DNA from: Actinomadura parmotrematis
Lineage (GTDB): Bacteria > Actinomycetota > Actinomycetes > Streptosporangiales > Streptosporangiaceae
Length of the DNA stretch: 64,000 nucleotides
Assembly: GCF_019458805.1 (NCBI RefSeq)
Contig: NZ_JAIBOA010000020.1
Span: forward strand, 1 to 64,000
Direction: 5' to 3'
Shown here: in pieces, positions 34,528-41,230 of the stretch
Numbering within the stretch: the stretch's first letter is position 1
How the letters are laid out: every line of letters begins with the position of its first letter
Notes under the pieces: model-generated
What the model was told of the DNA's origin: nothing
The model's input: only the letters and a program-made list of their open reading frames with translations
Databases searched by the model: none
Program-made: the position numbers and the translations under genes

Positions 34528-35672
34528 GCCGTGCCGATGGCGTAGGAGTGCCGCGGCTCCCACGACAGCCACACCCGGCTCCCGCGCTCGGCGATGTCGT
34601 CGGCGTTGGTGGCGTTCTGCACGAACACCGTGACGTCGTCGCCGGCGGCGGTGGTGACGAGGTAGCTGGTCGAGGTGCCGAGGTAGACGACCTCGGCGAC
34701 CGTCGCGCTCGTGTAGGAGCCCCGGTCGGGCCGCTCGCCGCCGATCACGATCTTCTCGGGGCGGACCGTCAGCTCGACGGTGTCGCCGACCGCGCGGGAC
34801 GCGCCGTTCAGCGGCACGACGATGCGGCCCTCGCCGTACCCGATCTCGGCGCCGTCCCCGCCGACCGCGGTGATCTGCCCGGTGATCAGGTTGGAGGTGC
34901 CGATGAACCCGGCGACGAACCGGGACGCGGGCCGCTCGTAGATGGCGCGCGGGGTGTCGAGCTGCTCGATGCCGCCGTCGTTCATCACCGCGATCCGGTC
35001 CGACATCGTGAGCGCCTCCCCCTGGTCGTGGGTGACGTACACGAAGGTGATGCCGACCTCGCGCTGGATGCGCTTCAGCTCGACCTGCATGGCCTGGCGC
35101 AGCTTCAGGTCCAGGGCGCCGAGCGGCTCGTCGAGCAGCAGCGCGCGCGGCCGGTTCACCAGGGCGCGGGCGAGCGCGACGCGCTGCTGCTGGCCGCCGG
35201 ACAGCTCGCTCGGGCGGCGCTTCTCCCGCCCGGTCAGGTCGACGATCTCCAGCATCGCGCCGACGCGCTTCCGCGTCTCGGCCTTGTCGACGCCGCGGCG
35301 CCGCAGCCCGAACGCCACGTTGTCGAAGACGCTCATGTGCGGGAACAGCGCGTACGACTGGAACACCATGTTCACGTCGCGCTTGTTCGCCGGGACGCCG
35401 GTGACGTCCTCGCCGTGCAGGTAGACCGCGCCCTCGGTGGGGTCCTCGAACCCCGCGATCATCCGCATGGTGGTGGTCTTGCCGCAGCCCGACGGGCCGA
35501 GCAGCGAGAAGAACTCGCCCTCGTGCACCGTCAGGTCGATGTCGCGTACGGCGTGCACGGTCTCGCCGTAGGCCTGGAAGCTCTTGCGCACACCGGCGAG
35601 CTCGATGGCGGGGACCGCGGCGGGCGTCCCCTCCGGGTCGTCGCGCACGGGCGCGGGACTGGTCTCGGTCAT
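34524..35672 (-). CDS. potA: polyamine ABC transporter ATPase PotA
   Basis: The 382-residue ATPase has Walker [15 protein letters not shown]-loop region [16 protein letters not shown], signature [15 protein letters not shown], Walker [13 protein letters not shown] and the switch His in VTHDQGEAL. The C-terminal TOBE-type regulatory domain starts at about residue 255. It energises PotBC import. It is preceded by ALDH in the same operon (42-bp gap) and overlaps potD. Confidence 0.95.
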   Translation of the reverse strand: MTETSPAPVRDDPEGTPAAVPAIELAGVRKSFQAYGETVHAVRDIDLTVHEGEFFSLLGPSGCGKTTTMRMIAGFEDPTEGAVYLHGEDVTGVPANKRDVNMVFQSYALFPHMSVFDNVAFGLRRRGVDKAETRKRVGAMLEIVDLTGREKRRPSELSGGQQQRVALARALVNRPRALLLDEPLGALDLKLRQAMQVELKRIQREVGITFVYVTHDQGEALTMSDRIAVMNDGGIEQLDTPRAIYERPASRFVAGFIGTSNLITGQITAVGGDGAEIGYGEGRIVVPLNGASRAVGDTVELTVRPEKIVIGGERPDRGSYTSATVAEVVYLGTSTSYLVTTAAGDDVTVFVQNATNADDIAERGSRVWLSWEPRHSYAIGTA

Positions 35673-35714
35673 GGCTGGTTCCTTCGCGGGGTCCGAGGAG
35701 TGCGGCGCCGGGGG

Positions 35715-37148
35715 TCAGGCGCCGATGTAGTGCATGACGTGCTTGACGCGCGTGTAGTCCTCGACTCCGTACATCGACAGGTCCTTGCCGTAGCCGGAGT
35801 GCTTGAAGCCGCCGTGCGGCATCTCGGACACGAACGGGATGTGGGTGTTGACCCAGACGGCGCCGAAGTCCAGCGCCCGCGTCATCCGCATCGCGCGCCC
35901 GTGGTCCTTGGTCCACACGCTGGCGGACAGGCCGTACTTGACGCCGTTGGCCCACTCCAGCGCCTGCTCCTCGGCGGTGAACCGCTGCACGGTGATGACC
36001 GGCCCGAACACCTCGTCCTGGACCAGCTCGTCGTCCTGGCGCAGCCCGCCGACGACGGTCGGCGCGAAGAAGTAGCCGCGGTCGCCGACGCGCTCGCCGC
36101 CCGCGAGGACCTCGGCGTGGTCCGGGGCGCGGTCGAGGAAGCCCTGCACGCGCGCGAGCTGCCCGGCGCTGTTGACGGGGCCGAAGTCGGCGCCCTCCTG
36201 GCTCGGCGGGCCGGTGACGGTCGCCTTCGCGGCCTCGGCGAGCGCGGCGGTGAAGTCGTCGGCAAGGCGGTCGGCGACCAGCACGCGGGTCGCGGCCGTG
36301 CAGTCCTGGCCGGCGTTGAAGTAGCCGGCGCCGGCGATCCCCTCGGCGGCCGCGGCGATGTCGGCGTCGTCGAAGACGATGACCGGCGCCTTGCCGCCGA
36401 GCTCCAGGTGCACCCGCTTGAGGTCGCGGGCGGCGCTCGCGGCGACCTCCATGCCGGCCCGCACGCTGCCGGTGATCGACACCATCTGCGGCGTCGGGTG
36501 CTCCACCAGCGCGCGGCCGGTGTCGCGGTCGCCGCACACCACGTTGAACACGCCGGGCGGGAGGAACTCGGCGGCGATCTCGGCGAGCAGCAGGGTGCTG
36601 GCGGGGGTGGTGTCGGACGGCTTCAGCACGACGGTGTTGCCCGCCGCGAGCGCCGGCCCGAACTTCCAGACCGCCATCATCATCGGGTAGTTCCACGGCG
36701 TGACCTGCGCGCACACCCCGATCGGCTCGCGCCGGATCGAGGAGGTGTGGTCGGCCATGTACTCCGCGGTGGCCTTGCCCTCCAGGATCCGCCCGGCGCC
36801 CGCGAAGAACCGCAGGTTGTCCACCATCGGCGGGATCTCCTCCTCCAGCGTCAGCCGGAGGGGCTTGCCGGTGTCGCGGGACTCCACGGCCACCAGCTCG
36901 TCGGCGCGGGCCTCGACGGCGTCGGCGATGCGGAGCAGGGCGAGGCTGCGGTCCTTCGGGGTGGCGTCGCGCCAGCCGGGGAACGCCTCGGCGGCGGCGC
37001 GGAAGGCCGCGTCCACGTCCTCGGCGCCCGACAGCGGCGACTCGCCGTACACCTCCCCGGTGCTCGGGTCGACCACCTCCAGGGTCCGGCCGTCTTTGGC
37101 GCCGGTGTAGGCACCGCCGATAAAGTTGCTCAGCCTGGTCCTGCTCAC
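35715..37148 (-). CDS. aldehyde dehydrogenase, aminobutyraldehyde dehydrogenase-like
   Basis: The 477-residue NAD-dependent ALDH has catalytic Cys in NAGQDCTAATRV, Glu in HLELGGKAPVIVFDDAD and cofactor motif ITGSVRAG. NAD binding starts at PWNYPMMMAVWKFGPALAAGNT. The sequence matches gamma-aminobutyraldehyde/betaine aldehyde dehydrogenases. As first gene of the Pot operon it likely oxidises 4-aminobutanal to GABA. GTG at 37148 with GGAGG seven bases upstream is the start. It is divergent from the Lrp/AsnC regulator, with an inverted repeat in the shared gap. Confidence 0.9.
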   Translation of the reverse strand: MSRTRLSNFIGGAYTGAKDGRTLEVVDPSTGEVYGESPLSGAEDVDAAFRAAAEAFPGWRDATPKDRSLALLRIADAVEARADELVAVESRDTGKPLRLTLEEEIPPMVDNLRFFAGAGRILEGKATAEYMADHTSSIRREPIGVCAQVTPWNYPMMMAVWKFGPALAAGNTVVLKPSDTTPASTLLLAEIAAEFLPPGVFNVVCGDRDTGRALVEHPTPQMVSITGSVRAGMEVAASAARDLKRVHLELGGKAPVIVFDDADIAAAAEGIAGAGYFNAGQDCTAATRVLVADRLADDFTAALAEAAKATVTGPPSQEGADFGPVNSAGQLARVQGFLDRAPDHAEVLAGGERVGDRGYFFAPTVVGGLRQDDELVQDEVFGPVITVQRFTAEEQALEWANGVKYGLSASVWTKDHGRAMRMTRALDFGAVWVNTHIPFVSEMPHGGFKHSGYGKDLSMYGVEDYTRVKHVMHYIGA

Positions 37149-37207
37149 GGTCGATCCTCCCATTTGTCCGCTTGGCCACGACTTTGACAGAGGGGCAGGC
37201 CGAAGAC

Positions 37208-37251
37208 AAGGGATTCCGTTGTTACGATCCAGTTTCACGACTGATTCCCTT
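37208..37251. promoter_or_regulatory. inverted repeat, candidate Lrp/AsnC operator
   Basis: AAGGGATTC (37208-37216) and GATTCCCTT (37243-37251) are inverted with one mismatch and 26 bp between them. Two TTGACA hexamers lie nearby (one at about 37191, the second overlapping the right arm), in a relatively AT-rich 150-bp gap between the ALDH operon and the Lrp gene. The geometry fits an Lrp-type protein wrapping DNA and controlling both directions. Confidence 0.55.
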
Positions 37252-37301
37252 GACACGTGCCTCTATCAGGGCAGATGCCGCAGCAAGGAGACCCCCTACC
37301 G

Positions 37302-37763
37302 ATGAGCGAGCGCCGCCCGGTCCAGCTCGACGAGACCGCCAAGCAGATCATCGAGCAGCTCCAGCAGGACGGCCGCCGCTCCTACGCCGCCATCGGCAAG
37401 GCCGTCGGCCTGTCGGAGGCCGCCGTCCGCCAGCGCGTGCAGAAGCTCCTCGACACCGGCGTCATGCAGATCGTCGGCGTCACCGACCCGCTGATGCTCG
37501 GCTTCTCCCGGCAGATGATGATCGGCGTCAAGGCGCAGGGCGACCTGGAGGAGGTCGCCGGCGAGCTCGCCGCCGTCGACGAGATCGACTACGTGGTCAT
37601 CACCGCCGGCTCCTACGACATCCTGGTGGAACTCGTCTGCGAGTCCGACGAGCGGCTCCTGGAACTCCTCGGCCGCATCCGCTCGGTGCCCGGGGTGCTC
37701 TCCACCGAGAGCTTCGTCTACCTGAAGCTGCGCAAGCAGACCTACTCGTGGGGCACGCGCTGA
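37302..37763 (+). CDS. Lrp/AsnC-family transcriptional regulator
   Basis: The 153-residue protein has the AsnC winged helix (LDETAKQIIEQLQQDGRRSYAAIGKAVGLSEAAVRQRVQKL, written here as its extent, residues about 9-49). A RAM effector domain follows, with VGVTDPLMLGFSRQMMIGV and YDILVELVCESDERL. Family members form octamers and respond to amino acids. It is divergent from the polyamine operon and probably controls it. The start used has AAGGAG 11 bases upstream; ATGs at 37257 and 37275 would give N-terminal extensions. Confidence 0.87.
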   Translation: MSERRPVQLDETAKQIIEQLQQDGRRSYAAIGKAVGLSEAAVRQRVQKLLDTGVMQIVGVTDPLMLGFSRQMMIGVKAQGDLEEVAGELAAVDEIDYVVITAGSYDILVELVCESDERLLELLGRIRSVPGVLSTESFVYLKLRKQTYSWGTR

Positions 37764-37861
37764 CGGGCACGGGCGGTGGCGCCCGCATTCTCCTTCTTAT
37801 TGGGGATGCCGTCCCCCCTCCGGCGGGCATAATTTGAGGTGCTGCCAGGAGGGAGACCGAC

Positions 37862-38116
37862 ATGCCCGAGTCGGCCCGCCAGGATCTTCCCGCCCCCCGC
37901 CCCGATGAGCCCCTCGCCCTCCCCGTGACCGACGAGCAGGACCTCGTCCTCCGCAGGGCCGCCGCCCTGGTCGGCTGGACGGTCCCCCAGTACGTCCTCT
38001 GCGCGGCCCTCGACCGCGCCGAACGCGACATCCACGAGCACGCCAGCCAGGACGCCCCGCCGCACACCCACACCACGACGGAACCGTTCCTCGCCTTCGT
38101 CCTCCCCGTCGACTGA
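37862..38116 (+). CDS. small RHH-like (DUF1778/TacA-like) protein, orphan
   Basis: An AGGAGGGAG ribosome binding site precedes the ATG of this 84-residue protein. The centre (TDEQDLVLRRAAALVGWTVP then QYVLCAALDRAERDI) resembles the ribbon-helix-helix region of DUF1778 antitoxins. Those are normally followed by a GNAT acetyltransferase toxin, but the next gene is a convergent VOC protein, so no toxin partner is present. A CATAAT -10-like sequence is at 37828-37833. DNA binding is inferred from pattern only. Confidence 0.65.
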   Translation: MPESARQDLPAPRPDEPLALPVTDEQDLVLRRAAALVGWTVPQYVLCAALDRAERDIHEHASQDAPPHTHTTTEPFLAFVLPVD

Positions 38117-38148
38117 ACCGCCCCACCCCGCGCGCGCCTGCCGGTGGT

Positions 38149-38523
38149 TCAGCCCAAACGGGTCCGCAGAAGGCAGAACTCGTTGCCCTCGGGATCGCTC
38201 AGCACGTGCCAGCTCTCCTCACCGGTCTGCCCGACGTCCGCCGGCCGCGCCCCGGCCGCCAGCAGGCGGGCCAGCTCGGCGTCCTGATCGCGGTCGGTCG
38301 GGCTGACGTCGATGTGCAGCGGCAGCTTGCCCGCCTTGGGGTCGTCGGTAGGGCTCAGGACCAGAGCCGGCTGCGACCCGCCGAACCCCTCCGGCGGCCC
38401 GATCTCCACCGAACCGTCGTCGTCGACGTCCAGCACGACGTACCCCAGCACCTCGCACCAGAACGCCGCCAGCCGCTCCGGATCCCGGCAGTCGAGCACC
38501 AGCTCAGAAATACGACAAGCCAT
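38149..38523 (-). CDS. VOC/glyoxalase-fold protein
   Basis: This 124-residue protein has the two-module VOC fold: LVLDCRDPERLAAFWCEVLGY at the start, LPLHIDVSPTDRDQDAEL in the middle and WHVLSDPEGNEFCLLRTR at the end. Metal-ligand positions (His in LHIDV, Glu in NEFCL) are present. Related small actinomycete proteins are uncharacterised glyoxalase/bleomycin-resistance-like enzymes or binding proteins. It is convergent with the RHH-like gene. Confidence 0.87.
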   Translation of the reverse strand: MACRISELVLDCRDPERLAAFWCEVLGYVVLDVDDDGSVEIGPPEGFGGSQPALVLSPTDDPKAGKLPLHIDVSPTDRDQDAELARLLAAGARPADVGQTGEESWHVLSDPEGNEFCLLRTRLG

Positions 38524-38808
38524 GCAGCAACCCTAAACACCCAGGCCCCCCACCAGACCCCCGCCAGCCGCAGCCCTCCAGCCACTCCCGGCCCCCTCTA
38601 GACCCCCACCCCTGCCCCCGTCCTTCCAACCCTTCCGGCTTCGCTCCCTTCCTTGCCTTCCGGCATCCGCCCCTGCTCTTCCTGGCCCCTGCTCAGCCCC
38701 GCCCCCTCCAGAGCTCCCGACCCCTGCCCTCCTCCCGACCCGCTCTGATCCTCGCCCCTATCGACCGCCTCAACCCCTGCCCTTCCTCCTGCCTCCTGCC
38801 TCCTGCCT
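38524..38808. repeat. pyrimidine-rich low-complexity stretch with CTCCTGC heptamer repeats
   Basis: The gap of about 285 bp is strongly C/T-biased on the plus strand and holds simple repeats, ending in three tandem CTCCTGC units near 38785-38806. Frames through it are compositional and lack coding character. Similar plus-strand pyrimidine-rich segments recur at 39.6, 40.9, 42.1 and 42.7 kb. Confidence 0.65.
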
Positions 38809-39231
38809 CTACGACGCGCCCTCTCCGAGCGCTTTCGCGAGACGATCGGCGTATCCGGCGGCTTCCTCGTCCGAGTCGTACTTGTGCCGTGGCCAGAAGA
38901 AACCGCGCAGGCCGTCCTTGGGGTTGCGCGGTACGACGTGCACATGCAGGTGCGGCACGCTCTGGCTGATCCGGTTGTTCTCCGCGATGAACGAGCCCGC
39001 CGCACCGAGACCGCGCTCGACCGCCCCGGCGACCGCTCGGACGTGCTGGAAGAACGGCCCCACATCCCCCTCGGGGAGGTCGAGGAGCGTCTCGTGGTGG
39101 GCGCGCGGCACGACCAGCGTGTGTCCCTTGAAGAGCGGCCGGGTGTCGAGGAAACCGACCGCGTCGGCGGCCTCGAACACCATGTGAGCGGGCCGCTCGC
39201 CGTTGATGATCTCGCAGAAGACGCATCCCAT
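38809..39231 (-). CDS. HIT-family nucleotide hydrolase/transferase
   Basis: The 140-residue protein has the HIT motif HLHVHVVP near residue 95, an N-terminal zinc-like CVFCEII, and PLFKGHTLVVPRAHHETLLDLP, all typical of Hint-like proteins. They hydrolyse nucleoside phosphoramidates or AMP-linked compounds. ATG at 39231 is chosen because MGCVFCEI is the usual start. It is divergent from the ABC ATPase gene, 56 bp away. Confidence 0.9.
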   Translation of the reverse strand: MGCVFCEIINGERPAHMVFEAADAVGFLDTRPLFKGHTLVVPRAHHETLLDLPEGDVGPFFQHVRAVAGAVERGLGAAGSFIAENNRISQSVPHLHVHVVPRNPKDGLRGFFWPRHKYDSDEEAAGYADRLAKALGEGAS

Positions 39232-39287
39232 GAGGGGGATTCTCGCTAACGCGGCCCTTACGGGCCAGCCGCTACGCTGCGTCGCTT

Positions 39288-40196
39288 GTGCGTCCATCCA
39301 TGTGCCTGGACCGGGTCTCCTACCGTTACCGCCGCGGATCGTCCTGGATCCTGCGCGACCTCGTCCTGGACCTGGCCCCTGGCGAGATCGTCGAGATCAC
39401 CGGGCGGAACGGCACCGGCAAGTCCACTCTCCTCCGCCTCGCCGCAGGACTCCACCGCCCCCGCTCGGGCACCATCACGGGCCGGCCACCCCGGGTCGGT
39501 TACGCACCGGAGCGCTTCCCGACCCATCAGCCCTTCACCGTCCGCGCCTATCTCCACCACATGGCCGCCATGACAAGACCCCTCACCGGCACCGCTGCTC
39601 CCGCCCCAGGCAACCTCACCCCCACAGACACCTCCTTCACCACCCCCACTGCCAGCGCATCCGGCGCCACCGCCCCCACTGCCGCTGCATCCGATGCGAT
39701 GGCATTCCGTGCCCCTGCATCCCGCGCCACTGAATCCAGCTCCACCGCATCCAGCTCCACCGCATCCCGCGCCATCAGCGCCACCGCCGCAATCGAGCAT
39801 TGGGCGTCCCAGCTACGGTTCGAGCACCTCCTCGACACCCGGCTGTCCGAGCTGTCCAAGGGCAGCGCCCAGAAGGTCGGTCTCGCCCAAGCCTTGCTCC
39901 CCTCCCCGGACCTGCTCGTCCTCGACGAACCCTTCGCCGGCCTGGACGCCGAGACCCGCGACGCGTTGCCCGAGCTGCTGGAGTCATGGGCGGCGGACGG
40001 CACGACCATCCTCGTCAGCGACCATCAAGGCGCCCTCAGCCAGACCTCGGCCCGTCGCCTCCAACTCCAGGAGGGCGCCCTGCACCCGCTGGACGGCCCG
40101 ACCTGGACCACCCTGCACGTCCGCGTCCGCACCGACGAAGCCGATGCCCTGACGTCCCGCCTGCGCGAGGAGGGACATCGGGTGACCCGCTCGTGA
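39288..40196 (+). CDS. ABC transporter ATPase with low-complexity insertion
   Basis: The 302-residue ATPase has Walker A GRNGTGKSTLL (39-49), signature LSKGSAQKVGLAQAL (189-203), Walker B LLVLDEPFAGLD (209-220) and a switch His in ILVSDHQ. Between Walker A and the signature, residues 97-168 are an Ala/Thr/Ser-rich low-complexity insert with tandem SSTA/SSSTA units. That is where the helical subdomain normally is. GTG at 39288 may be leaderless, with TACGCT at 39273-39278 as -10. It is coupled to the permease by a GTGA overlap. Export of the lanthipeptide is suggested by location only. Confidence 0.85.
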   Translation: MRPSMCLDRVSYRYRRGSSWILRDLVLDLAPGEIVEITGRNGTGKSTLLRLAAGLHRPRSGTITGRPPRVGYAPERFPTHQPFTVRAYLHHMAAMTRPLTGTAAPAPGNLTPTDTSFTTPTASASGATAPTAAASDAMAFRAPASRATESSSTASSSTASRAISATAAIEHWASQLRFEHLLDTRLSELSKGSAQKVGLAQALLPSPDLLVLDEPFAGLDAETRDALPELLESWAADGTTILVSDHQGALSQTSARRLQLQEGALHPLDGPTWTTLHVRVRTDEADALTSRLREEGHRVTRS

Positions 40197-40864
40197 TCGC
40201 GCTGGTCCGCTTCCAGATCGAGGGCTACCTGCGATCGCTGCGCGTCCTGTACCCCCTCATCGCCGTTCTCGCCCTGACCACGCTCGTCCTGGCCCAGCCT
40301 CCTTCGTCGTCCACGCTGGCCTTCGCCGCCCTCGGCGACACGGTGGCGTTCCTGGTCCCCCTCTGGGCCTGGACCTCCCGCTCCCTCCTGAACACCCAGC
40401 CGCCCGTCCAGGAAGCGCTGTCCTCCCTCGCCGTCCGCCGCCACTCCGAGGCCGGCCTGCTGGCCGCCTACCTGGTCAACCTGGTCCTGGGAGCAGTCCT
40501 CTTCGCGCTCCCGCTGTCACACGCCCTGACCCTGGCTCTGCCCCCGAGCGCCCTCCTCCTCGTCCTGGCCCTTACCGTCCTGGCCTGTGCCTCCGCCACC
40601 CTCCTCGGTGCCTGGACGAGCCGCGCCGTCATCCCCTCTCCCTCGATCTCGGCACTGACGCTCCTGGCCCTCCTGATCGTCGGTCTGGTCCTGGACCTGA
40701 CACCCGCCGCCTGGCTCTCCCTCCCCGTCATCACCTGGGACTCCGCCGCTCACCGGGGGCCCTCAACCTTCCGCGACGCCTTTCCAGGCCTGGCACTCCA
40801 CCTGGTCCTCTGGACCATCCCCGTAGCAGCCGCCTACCACCTGAAAACCCGCCGCCCCCGCTGA
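40193..40864 (+). CDS. ABC-2-like membrane permease
   Basis: The 223-residue protein has about six hydrophobic segments (starting VLYPLIAVLALTTLVL and ending LHLVLWTIPVAAAYHL) and little else. It is the membrane partner of the preceding ATPase, as the GTG overlaps its stop. The pair resembles simple two-gene ABC exporters. It is convergent with the lanthipeptide synthetase, separated by a 366-bp repeat-rich gap. Confidence 0.82.
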   Translation: MIALVRFQIEGYLRSLRVLYPLIAVLALTTLVLAQPPSSSTLAFAALGDTVAFLVPLWAWTSRSLLNTQPPVQEALSSLAVRRHSEAGLLAAYLVNLVLGAVLFALPLSHALTLALPPSALLLVLALTVLACASATLLGAWTSRAVIPSPSISALTLLALLIVGLVLDLTPAAWLSLPVITWDSAAHRGPSTFRDAFPGLALHLVLWTIPVAAAYHLKTRRPR

Positions 40865-41110
40865 CCACCGGCCCCTCCTGCTCTGCGGACTCCCCTGACC
40901 ACCGGCCCCTCCCGCCCCGCGAACCCCACTGATCGCCGCCCCTTCCCGGCTGGCGAGCCCCGCTGACCGCCCTCCCGTTGAGCTCTCCGGCCGCCCGCCC
41001 CGTCCAGCCCCGCCGACGAGGCGACAGGGAGCCCCGCCCCGCCGAGCCCCGCCCCGCCGAGCCCCGCCCCGCCGAGCCCCGCCGAGCCTGTCCCGCCTTC
41101 CCTTCGCTCA
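40865..41110. repeat. two degenerate tandem arrays (about 34-bp and 15-bp units)
   Basis: From 40861, a unit of about 34 bp beginning CTGACCACCGGCCCCTC repeats at least three times with drift. From about 41030, the 15-bp unit GAGCCCCGCCCCGCC repeats three times perfectly and then decays. Both arrays are C/T-rich on the plus strand. They lie between the convergent permease and lanthipeptide synthetase genes. The remainder of the gap (41111-41230) shows nothing clear. Confidence 0.8.
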
Positions 41111-41230
41111 GCCACGCAGACGGAGAAAATGAAGGCTCAGTCATTGGCCAGCGCGCATCACGAGCCGTTCAAGGCACTCATCTCCTTCAGTTCCGCCCCT
41201 CCATTCCGCCAGGTCCACCCCTCTATGCGC

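Noticed and set aside
39776-41110. GC-rich repeats as a plasmid or replication origin
   Set aside because: There are no iterons with a rep gene nearby, and the arrays are degenerate low-complexity sequence.
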